64,000 nucleotides of DNA from Agapanthus africanus (lineage: Eukaryota; Streptophyta; Magnoliopsida; Asparagales; Amaryllidaceae): contig CM057344.1 in assembly GCA_030015575.1 (NCBI GenBank), forward strand, positions 594,898,410-594,962,409. The letters run 5' to 3'. A program made the position numbers and the translations under genes. Under the pieces are notes generated by a model, which was given only the letters and a program-made list of their open reading frames with translations, had not been told where the DNA came from and did not search any database. Shown here piece after piece: positions 44,822-56,524 of the stretch. Each line of letters starts with the position of its first letter. Position 1 is the stretch's first letter.

Positions 44822-46150
44822 ACTGGTTGTTTTCTCTGCAATTATCCAGAGAATTAAAATGAGGCATTAATCCAAAATTTTAATGCATTTTAATTCCATT
44901 CTTCAATCCTCAAAACCCTAGATTCTCCTATAAATGCCACATCACACCCTAGCCCTCTCCATTCTGAAATCCATTATTAAAATTCTCAAATTGTTCCAAG
45001 TCAAAGAAGTGAACAAGTGGAGTTAGCCAAGGTCAAATTCCGGCGACGATTCAAGAAGATTCCGGCAACCCCGCGACTCCATGAAGCTCTCAAATCCTTC
45101 CTATACCTCTCCTTTCTACCCTAAACGCGTAAGTCCCTTCTTCTTCTCTCTCTTCCTATTCTAAAACGTTCTCTTTTCAAAACTTGTCAGAAGTGGAGTT
45201 AATCCGACATCCGATTCTAAATTTGTTAAAAAAAAACCAACTTTTCTTAATAACAAATTAACCATTTCTTTATATATTGTTTAATAACCATAAACCAATA
45301 TTGAGAACAAGTTTAAATTTAAAATACCATGCTATGCAACTTGTATTATACTTTTACAGTTAAATACCACAAAGATTACCTATGACATTCTTTTATCATA
45401 ATTGCTCATATTACGTTTAGAAAAATCTCACGAGATAATGACCTACCTCTCACAACAAACATCTTGACATAGCACGATTGCTTGAAAATAATATTTTTGA
45501 GACAAATACGAATTACATGTAAATATCATAAACTATTAGAAACCATATTCTTTAAACTGTTTTAAATTAAATTCCTTACGATTATGTCTCTACAACCCAC
45601 TTTTGGGAACCCGATTTGGATGGTGCGGATTATCGCACATCCTCAGGACTAGTAGAGCGAGATACGGATCTCCTCATGGAGCATCTGATCTTGATGGAAT
45701 TTTTAATACAATTTTTAATAATAATGTGATTTTCTATTTAATAAATAAATTCTATTTTTAATAATTATATATATATATATAAATATTATCAAAACATCTA
45801 TTTTATATTTATAATAAATTCCATGTTTTCTAAATACAAGAATCATAAATTTCATGAATATACCATTAACAATCCATACAAGTCAATTTACACTAAAATA
45901 CCATGTACTATTCAATTTAGGTTTATATTCACTAGAATATCTCATCATATAAAAATTACATCCATGAAAACCCTAAATATGATAAATAAATACTTGAGAA
46001 TTATTTTGAAAGTATACTAAAACTATTTTTCATAAAACCCCCTCAAGTTTATTAATTTACAATAAGGACCCTAGTAAATATAGGTTTAAACGGGACCAAT
46101 TCTCTTGAGCCTTAGGGAGCCGGAGAAAGTGGGTTCTTGCCTATTTAAGG
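44822..46150 (+). mobile_element. Family L LTR, copy 2, right part
   Basis: Continues from 34906 once E2 is removed. It matches the reverse complement of 60-1150, including the GGTGCGGATTATCGCAC palindrome (45619-45641) and the AACCCACTTTTGGGAACCC block. The right end is unclear (about 46150). No gene. The ORF at 45823-46020 is chance. Confidence 0.72.
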
Positions 46151-46511
46151 TAGAAAACTAAAACGGAGTTATCAACAATAATTGGCTTGGAAAAAGTCAC
46201 AAATCCTGTCGTCCATGTGCAGCAGTTACCGATAACTCCAAAATCTAATTCAGGAATCAAATTCTATTTATGTGTTTGACTCAGACAGAGTCTCGGTCTA
46301 ATCTGAATACAATTCCAATCTACATACAATCCAAATATAACTCTAATACAACATGAATCCATATACTGGAACTTGAAACATGAATACCAGAATGCTATAC
46401 AATATCAACATGACTTGAACTAACTGAACCATGAATATACATGGACTTGATCACATGACTATCCGTTTACATGAACAACTGATATCATGGTTTCGGCAAG
46501 TCTTTCAGCTA
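46151..46511. repeat. Part of a gypsy-type LTR, left of solo LTR E4
   Basis: A+T-rich, repeated ACATGAA/CATGAATAC phrases. By removing E4 and the 48523-49190 piece it joins 49191-51467, which ends like a gypsy LTR. The start is not resolved. No gene seen. Confidence 0.4.
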
Positions 46512-46516
46512 TAAAC

Positions 46517-48506
46517 TGAAGGGTTACGCTAGCGCCCCGGCCAACTTCCGTAGCCAAATGCAGAACAAAATTTTTACTACGATTAGAAACTTGGCGCTAA
46601 AATAACACAAAACCCGGATCTTAACATAAACCTAACTAGCATATAAGGGTTTTATCTACTATGATAGAAAGTATACCTAAAGAAACCAAGTCCTTCGGGT
46701 CTTCGATCCTCTCCTTAAGCTCCTCGATGAAAGTATGGATCGTGCTTGAATTTCGGCCTCCTTGTGTCAATGATGATCCACCCGAGAGTGCCAACTAAGA
46801 GCTCCTACCTCCTAATTGAGTTAACTAGAATACTTAGCTTGCTAATCTAAGTAGACTAGAGTGAGTAGAGTGTGATTTAGAGTAGCTTAGTCTCACTAAC
46901 CCTTGATTCTCAACACATGAGACGCTAGGATTTGAGAGGAAGAAGGAGAGAGTGAGCTCTTGAGGAAAGAGAAATGTTTTTGGTAAATGATAATTGATTT
47001 TTGAGATGGCAAGCTTGACATGACCATAAGCATGGCACAACAAAATATCTCCTCAAAAATATCTAGGCCAAAAATATCTCATCAAAACATCTAGAGTCAA
47101 AAAGTCAATCCAAGTCAAATGGTCAACTCAAGTAGCCATACCACAAAATTATCATTTACCAAAAAATAACAAATACCTCATACTTGTTTTGACCAAGTCA
47201 ATGGTCAAAACCCTAATGAGGTGTCTCCTTCTATACCTCCTCTCATCCATATATACATACCCGCATCTGTGTTCTGAGAAACACGAATACTATGAGACGG
47301 AACTAATCCAATAATCAAATACTAGGACCCGGCTTAAACCAAAGCCCACTAGTATTGTCCGCTCGAACACCACACGCGCACAAGTACACGAATGTGATCG
47401 AACCCTATCGTAAAACCATACGACCTCTACTCGTTTCGCCCGAAGCTGGGAAACCCTCTGTGTGGGACTCTAAAGACTCGGCAGTACTCTGGCAGTGGGT
47501 TTAACTACAAGTACGTCAGCGGCACTAGCTGTGCGTAACGGCTACCCAGGTATCTGTCGATAAGAAAGTCGACGAGCAAGCTCATCCAAACTCCTACTGA
47601 GCCTATCTGTGGCAATCTCCGTACAGTCCGGTCTGTTCGTCTAAGAATATCGCATATCGGGCCTAGGGGGATGGTAAACGTCAGACCCCTAATAGTGGTA
47701 TAAGTCGTGTCGGAGTATAGCCCAGAACACCCTAAGAAACTACTGGAATACCTACCAGTAAATCTCACTTACCCTGACCAGGGACTTTGTGTAATGGCTC
47801 TCCAAACACAACGCAATATCAACCCCCAATATCGGGAGAGACGAATCCTATCTAACCGCCACTGCCTCCAAGTGCTTCGGGATTGCATCCAACTACTACC
47901 TGTTTACACGACTCAATAGAGCCATGGTAAGGTAGCGATCTAAGAACAGTGGGAACATGCTTGAGACGAAGTAGCAGTGTCAAGTCAACGGACTAAGCTG
48001 TACTCATGTCACCTGGGAACTGCTACCTGACGATAGGTATAGTACCAACCAGCAATACCCTATAAGTCCGTCCAGTGTAACTCGTAACCCAATGAGCACC
48101 TGCATACTATCTTCAGTACGACGTACTGATGGCTGTGGGACAGACCATCTCCCCTGCTAGGATGAGAAGCGTATACACTAGTCTACTCTGGAGTATCGAT
48201 GCCCTGTCTCAATAATCCTACGACTAGGGACCTGTATAAGGAAGTGCTTGTAGACTACCTAGCCCCCACTAGTGTGACTGCCATCACAACGCTGGTAGTC
48301 AAGCAAAGATTCTAAGGGCTTTATCAATATGTATTAGCGATATGTTAAAAGAAACATATACACATATTAAGATAGATACAAACCAAGTAGTATACTACTA
48401 TATCGAGCAGACTGTTATAAATCCGTGTATATATCCCAAGCTTCCAAAATGTAATATACAAACTAGTACTATACAATAATGGCCTCTAGGGCATACATAT
48501 CCAACA
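46517..48506 (-). mobile_element. Solo LTR of copia family E (E4)
   Basis: 1990 bp. On the minus strand it starts at 48506 with TGTTGGATATGTATGCCC and ends at 46517 in ..GTAACCCTTCA. It is flanked by perfect TSDs TAAAC (46512-46516 and 48507-48511). Homologous to E1-E3 LTRs throughout, with hairpin TCGTA/TACGA (47408-47423) at the place of the other LTR hairpins. No internal region, so it arose by LTR recombination. The ORFs 46834-47919 inside are shadows. Confidence 0.92.
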
Positions 48507-48522
48507 TAAACAATACAATAAA

Positions 48523-49190
48523 CATTACGGGGTTTTAAAAGGGTAGATTGGTACGAAATGTGTTAAAAATGGCACGATGATGGTCACTTTAGTACACCTA
48601 ACCTGAATATCCGTTGCCGTTGTCCCGTGACTTGACGGGTCCTTATGCTCCATATGCTATAGTTCACGGAATAGTTGGACTACTCTCGTATACACTGGTA
48701 TATTCTGTACCAAGCTACAAACAACTACGTTAACATAACAATCATACATTATACCAGTATATTCTCTTATCTGTCTATTCTATTTCCATCTCTTTTTGGG
48801 ACTTACCGAGTGATTGTTCGCTGACGACGTTCCTTTTCTATTCTTTCTTTGGAATGTTGTCAGGAGGACCCGACTCTCTAGAGATCGAGCCCAGCTCAGA
48901 AGACTTAGAGCAGTTCATCGAGGACCCGGAGCTTTAGTCACTTGTATATACTTTTACTTTCAGTTCATGCTATTATTTAGGCATTGCTTTCCACATTGTA
49001 TTTACTTTTCAGTTGTATTGTAAAGAATGTTTAATAAATAAAAAAGTTGTTGTTCATTTACATCTCATGTCTTTCTTGTGTACATTTATATTATATTGCT
49101 TATTTACGCTTAACGTGTTTACTTCTGAGTAAATACGTCGCGGGCCTAGTCACGTCTCCTTATCTGTACACCGGGAAGCGGGGCGTGACA
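48523..49190 (+). mobile_element. Short gypsy-type LTR fragment or small solo LTR
   Basis: Ends CCGGGAAGCGGGGCGTGACA, the same end as the solo LTR at 20448. It begins CATTACGGGG and is flanked by direct repeats of AATAAACAT (48517-48525 and 49190-49198), so ATAAA may be a TSD. At 668 bp and without a TG start it may be an internally deleted LTR. The 48814-49023 ORF is not a gene. Confidence 0.5.
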
Positions 49191-51467
49191 ATAAACATGA
49201 GGATAATTACAAGATGATATTGTAAGATAAGGATATGATCGGATATAATGACACGAGTCGATATGATTTGATAAGAGGATACGAGGCGATATATACATGA
49301 TATGATGTGACATAAGATGATATATATGATGATATGATATGAGCTGATGTATGTGACTATAGATCCATACTATTGATTGATAATATCTTTCGATGGATTA
49401 TACCGTACATGATACGGTGAGGATGGATCGCCGACATATATATATATATATATCGACTCGAGAAATATTGATTAAAATCATTAGGTAGATATTAGAATAT
49501 ATTTATTACCATATCTATTTTCAAAACTAACGAATCGTTATGCACTTTTAAATGATAATTTCAAGGAACGCTACGGATTTTCAAATGGTACCTTTTTCTA
49601 AAATCTCATAGCCCTTATTTTCAAAAACAACGATTCGTACTATCTTAACATTAGCTGTATGGCCTATACGTGGTTACGTATTTTATACTGTTCATGCTAC
49701 GATATCTTATTTCCGCAGACGCTCGTACTATTTTCCTTTACGGCATACATATCCTACGCTCCGTGTACTTACCTAATTATGATTTTGTCTGCTACGACAC
49801 ATGCGCCATTGCCAATGATGCGCATGTTGCACGTACACCTACTCGCCAGCTCTTACATACATCATCGGTAATTGCCATGCCACGAACACATTAGAAATCG
49901 CTATGTCGCTGTATTGTCTTCTAACTTGTAGAATTATAGTTATTGTTTAGTACTCATTACCGCACGTGCTAGTTTAGATATTGCATTTCCTTACCTAGTT
50001 ACACGACATGCTTATATGAAAATCACTTGCTATACCTTGCAGTACTGTTCTGTGGTTGTACTTACTGTTCAATTATGGTTATATACTTATGAGATTCTGT
50101 TTTCGTGAAATTTCTGAATTTGAGAAACCGCGCATATATTTTTAAAGTCTTATGATTGTTTTTAAAACGTGGTTTCTCTTGATATGATATTTCGACGTCT
50201 ACCATGAGTTTCCTCGGTGCTGGGCTATGATGATTACCCGATTCGAGGAGTAAGGAGTCACCGTCTGCAGGTACATGGTGGACCCGGTACGATACCCCGG
50301 GGCAAGAAGATCATATAGAAAGGCGTTGAGCCCGGCAGAGGAACACTACCTACCGGTGACAGTATTGGACTCGGCGGATATCCAGAGGATACCGACCGGA
50401 GTGATATGAGACAGATGGATATGAGGACCGATTTGATGAGACGGTGCCTGAGATATAAGGATCTACGTGTCGATATTAGACACGGGTTTTATGATGATTT
50501 CGAATGTCGATGCTGGGCACTCAGGTTTTATGATGATTTGATGTGTCGTTGATGGACACACGTTGGATGATACATGTATATACATACGCATGACATAGAT
50601 GACTTGGTACCATATGCGAACACAGGCACGATATCATTATTATTACACTTATGTATACACGATCACCCTAGATACCACATGGTATGATATTATTATATTA
50701 CAGTATGACCTAGGATATCGTTATATATTCAATTTCTACCTGCTGATATCTTCTACTCACGAGTTGGCAACTCACCCCCGTTGTGCCATAGTTTTCTTGC
50801 ACGATCTACCGCTCGGATCAGTAACAGCTTGCTGGCACATCTTTTCTTCTGGATGAATTGCATTGGTAAGTGGGTTACTCCTCGGATCATAACCGCCATT
50901 GTATACATTTATTATTCATTTGTATCTAGTTAAAAAATCCATCAACTAAACTATGTATATTTGGTAGATTTAGAAACCAGATAATTGTATATTCTTTGAG
51001 ATTTAGAGTGAGATGTGTGTATTATTCTTTATTTTGGATTTGATGATATTTTGGTTTTTCTTTACTTTCCTTCCTGTGTTGATCTTTGCCTCGGGCGTCG
51101 TATATTCGTATTTACGTGGTTGTTTCCGCCGATTGGCAAAGAGGTAGTTCCCGCTTAGGGATGCCATATTATACTTGTTATGTACTAGTTTGGATTGAAA
51201 TTTACAAAGGCGGTGCTCCCCAAATTTCAAATGACGAAAACGTTTTCAAATTATAGCATATAATTCGCTTGCATTTCAAACGAACTTTGCATATACTTTA
51301 AAAAGAGAACCTGATTTCAATTATACCCCCTTTTCAAAACTCCACCTCCGCTATTTTACTAAAAAGGTTTAGATTTCTAGGTTTTCGGCTTACTTGGGTT
51401 ACGGTGGGGTCTTATAGATTTCATGTGATCCAAGTGCCGATCACGTTCCATTTCCCGGTCGCGACAG
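49191..51467 (+). repeat. Gypsy-type LTR sequence ending CCCGGTCGCGACA
   Basis: 2.3 kb without genes. It opens with purine-rich GATATGAT phrases (49200-49340). A 3-unit ~40-bp repeat (50467-50570) has hairpins GTGTC-N7-GACAC in units 1 and 3. The GGCAACTCACCCCCGTTGTG block (50764) and the end CCCGGTCGCGACA are of a kind seen at the 3' part of large gypsy LTRs. Its left part is probably 46151-46511. Confidence 0.5.
50467..50570 (+). repeat. ~40-bp tandem repeat with hairpins
   Basis: Three units of GTGTCGAT..GACACAGG then TTTTATGATGATTTGA. Perfect GTGTC/GACAC stems with 7-nt loops lie at 50467-50483 and 50543-50559; unit 2 is decayed. Confidence 0.75.
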
Positions 51468-53520
51468 ATAATTTCTTTAATTTGCAATTTTATCTAAACT
51501 AGATAGACAAGCACTCACTTTCTTTGACTCCCCGAAGCCTGGAGAAAAAACCCATTATTACCTAAATAGCTTAAAGATTAAACATGTTATATATCAAGGT
51601 ATTTTGGGTGAACTTAGATCAATTAGAACATCATGGTATTTATGTAAAATAGTTCATTTGAAAGCTTGAGGGTTTTTTTTATATAATATTTTTAAAAATA
51701 AACCTCGAGAGTGTTTTTGGTAAAAATATGTTAATTAAGAAGTCGAGGGTTTTCAATAAAAATACATTTTAGATTTTGTGGTATTTTAGTGCCAAAACCT
51801 AGCTTTTAAAAGCTTATGGTATTTTAATGAAAAGTTTATCTTTTGGAAACACTAAGGTATTTTAATTGAAATTAAATCTTTTCATTTTTGGGTATTCTAT
51901 ATAAAGTCTAATTTGAAATTTTACTTTCTTTAAGTTACATATAAAATTATTTCATTAAATATTGTTTAGTTTTAGAAAACCGTATTTGTCCTTCGACAAC
52001 GCGCTCTGTGAAGAGGTCCGATCTCACCCACTAGACTCAAGATGTGCGATAATCCGCACCATCTTTTAACATGGCTCCCCTAAAGTGGGTTGCAGGGGCA
52101 TAATTGCCAAGGGAAAAGAATATTGATTAAATTTCCGTATTTTGAACTTGAGGGTATTTTAATGAAATTCGATTCTTTAGAAAAATGTTGCAACTATATG
52201 ATCGTGCTATGATTCAAAGTGTGCGTGTGGGGTAGGTCGTTACCCCGTATGGTATTAGCTAAAAATATGTTTAACAACATCATTATAAACACTAGTTAAA
52301 AGATCTAATAACCATGTGCATCATTTCATTAACATAGATTAAAATCTAATATTGCTATTATTCAAAAGAGGTTAATACAACAGTCTTCTAGTACGATATT
52401 TTTATTATAATATGAGTTGCTTGCATTAGTTATAGTTGTATATTTTGTGCCAAAACATTACAAGATTGATATGAATGAAATATCAAAATAATATTTTAAC
52501 TTAACGTTGAATATTGATGGAGAATGAAGATAGGGTTTACCGACGTGGTTCAAGCATGACAATAGGATAGATTTAACAACAGAGAGAAAGATAAAGTGAA
52601 CTTATGATTTAACAAGGGTAGCGATTCATGGAAAGTTTGACAAGAGTAAAAGGAAGAGATGGAGGGAGAAGGGACTTACGGGTTGCGCTTGAATTTAAAT
52701 GGACATAGGAGATGAAGGAGAAGCCCCGGTTGGATGAACCGAGACCGACAATGCACGGAGGATGGTGAGCTTAAGCTCCGGCTTCCTTTTGGCAACTTAT
52801 AAAGTAACGTAGTGAGAGGAAGAAACTTTACGAAGTCTTGAGAGGCTTGGACTTGAGAGAACTAAGGTTTAAGAGGAATTGGATTTGAGAGAGCAATTTA
52901 GAGAGTGATTTTTCAGAAATTTTTAGAGGAGCAAGGATATTTGGGTAGCTAAGAGTATATATAGAAGAATGAAAAGGGTGTATGGTGATTTAAAATAAAT
53001 TAAAATGTATTGAAAAGGGTGTTAATAGAGTAGATGAAGGGGTTTTCAGCTCTTTATTTGAGTGGGGATGTTTTGAAGTATGAAAACAAACTGAAGGCAG
53101 CCAAAGGGACGCGTACTCACGGGCAGGGCCCATTTGGACTCATCCAAGCCGCCCAAACCCGCCCCAGGTCGGCCCCAAGTTGGGTGATGGTGTCGGGGTT
53201 CGGGTCATGGTTTCGGGTTGTCGTATTAGATCCAAAGGCATATGTTGATTTTTCTGTAACTCTGTGAAACTCCGTCAATAGCCCGTAGAAATTCCAGGAA
53301 CTCTAAAACGTTAAAAAGAAAAATAAGAAAAATATTGGTGCTGTTGGGATTCGAACACATGGGCTATGGGACAACAATGGATAGTCTTAACCAATGGTTA
53401 TAAGAAGTTTCTTGTACATAAGTTATCGAGAATAACTTATAACTCGAAAGCAGAACAGAAATATGACCTCTTTTATTAATTAAACAAAAGGGACTGTACA
53501 AAGAATTTAGGGTCGTTACA
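51468..53520 (-). mobile_element. Family L LTR, copy 3
   Basis: On the minus strand it begins at 53520 with TGTAACGACCC and runs to about 51468. It has the same landmarks as copy 1 in the same orientation: tRNA-like block 53341-53410, GATGTGCGATAATCCGCACC (52041-52063) and GGTAGGTCGTTACCCC near 52230. The inner boundary at 51467/51468 is set by the neighbouring LTR end, so it is approximate. The ORF at 53034-53267 is not supported. Confidence 0.72.
53341..53410 (-). other. tRNA-like block in family L copy 3
   Basis: B-box-like GTGTTCGAATCCC is well kept. The A-box side (AACCATTGGTTAAGAC) has decayed. Same position as in copies 1 and 2. Confidence 0.45.
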
Positions 53521-53671
53521 CTCCTCCTCTAAAAATTTCTCCTCTGAAAATCCTCCCAAAGCCTATCCCCAGTCTCCTCACAGCTAGACGAGCCCCCGAT
53601 CAAGTCCGTGTTCTATTGTAAACAGCGATGCGGTTGTTATACCGTATTGCACCGTGAGTAAGTTCCCCTCC

Positions 53672-53672
<1 letters not shown>

Positions 53673-53714
<42 letters not shown>

Positions 53715-53733
53715 CATCTTTCTCTCTCTCTTT
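53673..53733. repeat. (CT)n microsatellite
   Basis: About 18 uninterrupted CT units followed by a short interrupted run. Confidence 0.92.
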
Positions 53734-54025
53734 CCTTGTTGTGTTTCCCTCACAAAAACTGTTGTCCATGTTCCATCGAAGTTCGTAATGAGATATAGTT
53801 TTATATGCGTAGATTTAGTTGTGTATGGCATGTTAAATGTAATTGTTATTCTTGTTGTATGTCTATACTCACTTAATGTTTTCCATGCTTAACAACAACT
53901 CGTACTTGTCGTAAATGTAGACAACACAAATTGATAACAATATGAAATGATGTGTAAACCTATACTACATCGTTACATGACTAAAAAATTGGAACATTAA
54001 ACCCAATCTTCTGAACGAAAAGGCT

Positions 54026-54347
54026 TTGAGCTGGTTCAATAGAACCATGAGACGTCTCCTATATACAGATAGGAAATCCACATCATAAACAAGTCGTGAA
54101 CCGGCTTAAATTTGGATTTGAGCCATCTCAAATAGGGTCGAGCCATCTCAACATAACATGATTTGTCTTATGGAAATAGAGAAAATTTGGCGTTCTGGGC
54201 ATAGTCGAACCGTCTCAAATTATATTAAGCCGACTCAAGCCAAGAGTCGAGCCAGCTCAAGAACTTTTGAGCCGTCTTTTGCAATCAGAGATCAAATTAT
54301 AATTGGAGATGACTTGTGAGCCATCTCGAGAATACATAAGCCGTCTC
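54026..54347. repeat. Array of TTGAGCCRTCTCAA-type motifs
   Basis: About ten dispersed copies in 320 bp: 54026, 54096, 54117, 54138, 54204, 54226, 54247, 54264, 54315 and 54337. The best is TTTGAGCCATCTCAAA (54117-54132), a hairpin with arms TTTGAG/CTCAAA and a 4-nt loop. Spacing is irregular (17-66 bp), so this is not a simple tandem repeat. The last copy is cut by E3. Confidence 0.75.
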
Positions 54348-55503
54348 TGTTAGGAATATATATGCCCTAAAGGCCATTATTGTATGATATAGTGGATGTT
54401 TGGACATATATATAGAGGACTTTCTTGCTCGACATGATTGTATGCTATCTGGTTGCCTTTATCTTAACATGTTCACTGGTATTATTATATTGTCTCTCAT
54501 ATACATGTTGATAAAGCCCTTAGGATGTTGGCTTAACTACCAGGACTATGATGCGGATCATACTACTGGGACCTGGGTAGTCCACAAGCACATCCTTCAA
54601 TTGTTCCTAGTTGAGAGAATATCGAGACAGGGCATCGATATTCCATAGTAGACTAGTGTGTACGTTTCTTGACCTTGTATGGGGCGATGGTTGATCCCAT
54701 ATCCATTGGTGTTTGACATTAAAGATTGTACACAGGTGCTCATTAGAGAATGGGTACACTGAACAGGACTCGCTGAGAACTCCTAGTTGGTACTATACCT
54801 ATCGTCAGATAGCAGTTCTATGGTGACACTGGTACAGGTTAGTCTGTAGACCCGAGATCGTCATAGTGTCTTGTGTGGCTCCCACTGTGCTTTGATTTCC
54901 TCCCTACCACGGCTCAAAGGAGTCGTGCAAACAAGTGGATTTTGGGTACAGTCCCGAGTCACATGGAGGCAATGAGCGATAGGAGGGGTTTCGTCTCTCC
55001 CGGTATTGGAAGTTGATGTTGCGCTATGCTCGATTGGCTATAACAGTAAGTCCTTGGCCAGGGCTTATGAGATTTACTGGTAAGTGTTATCAGTAGTTTC
55101 TCGAACCGTTATGAGTCATACATCGGCATGACTTATCAAGTTACTAGGGTCTGACGATTCCACCCCTAAACTCGATATGCGACATATCAGACGAAGAGAC
55201 CGGACTTTACGGTAAGTGTTACCTATAAGCTTCATGGGAGTTTGGACAAGCTTGCTTGTTGATCTTCTAATCGCTCAATACCTGGGTAGCCGTTACGTCC
55301 AGCTAGTACCGCTGATGGCTTGTGGATAACTGATGTGATCATTACCTACTGCTGGCGTATTGACGGGTCTTTAAAGTCCCACACAGAAGTTTTCTGGTTC
55401 AAGCGAAACGAAATAGGGCACATATGTTGATATGTGTGGGGGCCTGATTAAATACGAGTATGTGATACCGTATTCTAATCTGGCGGTTAGTTGTTATCGG
55501 TTA

Positions 55504-55629
55504 GGTTATATGTGATATAACCGGATTATTGAATCAAGTGTTGATTTGATAATGTGTATACATATAAATGATATTAGTCGGTTATATGTGATATAACCGG
55601 ATTATTAAATCAAGTGTTGATTTAATAAT
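55504..55629 (+). repeat. Duplicated twin hairpin in E3 LTR
   Basis: Two copies (55504-55553, 55580-55629) of GGTTATAT-gtg-ATATAACC followed by a 13-bp stem ATTATTRAATCAA-gtg-TTGATTTRATAAT. In copy 2 the long stem is perfect (R is A in both arms). In copy 1 R is G in both arms and pairs as G-U. All four loops are GTG. Confidence 0.85.
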
Positions 55630-55694
55630 AGGTATATATTTATATGATATAATTATATGTTAACTAATATTATTGCTCACTAATTATTTGCTTA

Positions 55695-55732
<38 letters not shown>

Positions 55733-55785
55733 TATATGTGATATATATATATATATATATTAATATATATATATATATATATTAT
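55695..55785. repeat. (TA)n microsatellite in E3 LTR
   Basis: AT repeats with a few TAA and TGTGA interruptions. Confidence 0.9.
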
Positions 55786-56511
55786 ATGAAGCATGGTTGA
55801 TTTTCTATTTTTAGAAAATAGAAAAAGAGGTGAAAAATGGGGATACTTTTATAGAATGGGTGAAGCATGGCTTTTGATTTGTTTATTCTTTTTTCGTCCA
55901 CTATTGAAGCATGGTTCAATTTGTTTATTGAAACAAATTGATACTTCTATTATTGTGTTTATGTTAAAAGAGCCATTCTTCATTTCTTCACATACTTGAG
56001 TTATTTTCTTAACTTGAGTTCATTTGCTCTCTAGCTCTCTCCATCTTCTTCGCCTCCACCTCCATGCTCAATCCCTCACATGAGTTGTGAACCCTTGAGC
56101 TTGTGAGAACCCTAGTGAGCAAACAAAACCCCTACTTCACCATCCTACACTAGATTACCACTTTGGTGTAGTGTGTTTCTTTTACTAAAGAGTTTAGTGA
56201 AGAGGTAGCTTGGATTAGCGAAACTTCGGGTGAATCATCTTTGGCACGAAAATCGCAAAGGAAATTCGATCCAACTTCAAGTGGAGCCTAGTGGAGTCGC
56301 GTGGACTACTACACGGAGCTTGAGAAGAGAAGGACACAGGTCTACAAAGGTTGTAGCCTCCATCTCTTAGTATAGTTTTTTGTTATATTATAGTTAAACC
56401 CTAATAATCTAGTTTAGATTCTAAGTAAGTGTTGATTAGCACCCCGAAAAATTTTTAATTGGCATGCTTGATGCTAGTAAAACCCAGTGGTGGTGCTAAC
56501 AAACACTTTCA

Positions 56512-56524
56512 TGATATCAGAGCC
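56512..56524 (+). other. Primer-binding site of E3 (decayed)
   Basis: TGATATCAGAGCC, one G-to-A change from the tRNA-iMet site in E1, right after the LTR CA. Confidence 0.85.

Larger units (their letters stand above)
53521..54347. other. Spacer between L copy 3 and E3
   Basis: No gene. It contains a CT microsatellite and the GAGCC..CTC motif array listed separately. The short ORFs on the minus strand (53584-53831) translate the CT repeat. E3 is inserted at its right end after GTCTC (54343-54347). Confidence 0.7.
54348..56511 (+). repeat. 5' LTR of E3
   Basis: 2164 bp, TGTTAGGAATATATATGCCC to AACACTTTCA, followed by the primer site. Preceded by GTCTC, the likely TSD. It contains hairpin CACATAT/ATATGTG (55429-55446), a duplicated twin hairpin (55504-55629), and a TA microsatellite. 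ORFs at 54400-54648 and 55793-55999 are shadows; the first recurs in the 3' LTR. Confidence 0.9.

Noticed and set aside
53584..53831. Arg/Glu-repeat ORFs on the minus strand
   Set aside because: They are translations of the (CT)n microsatellite.
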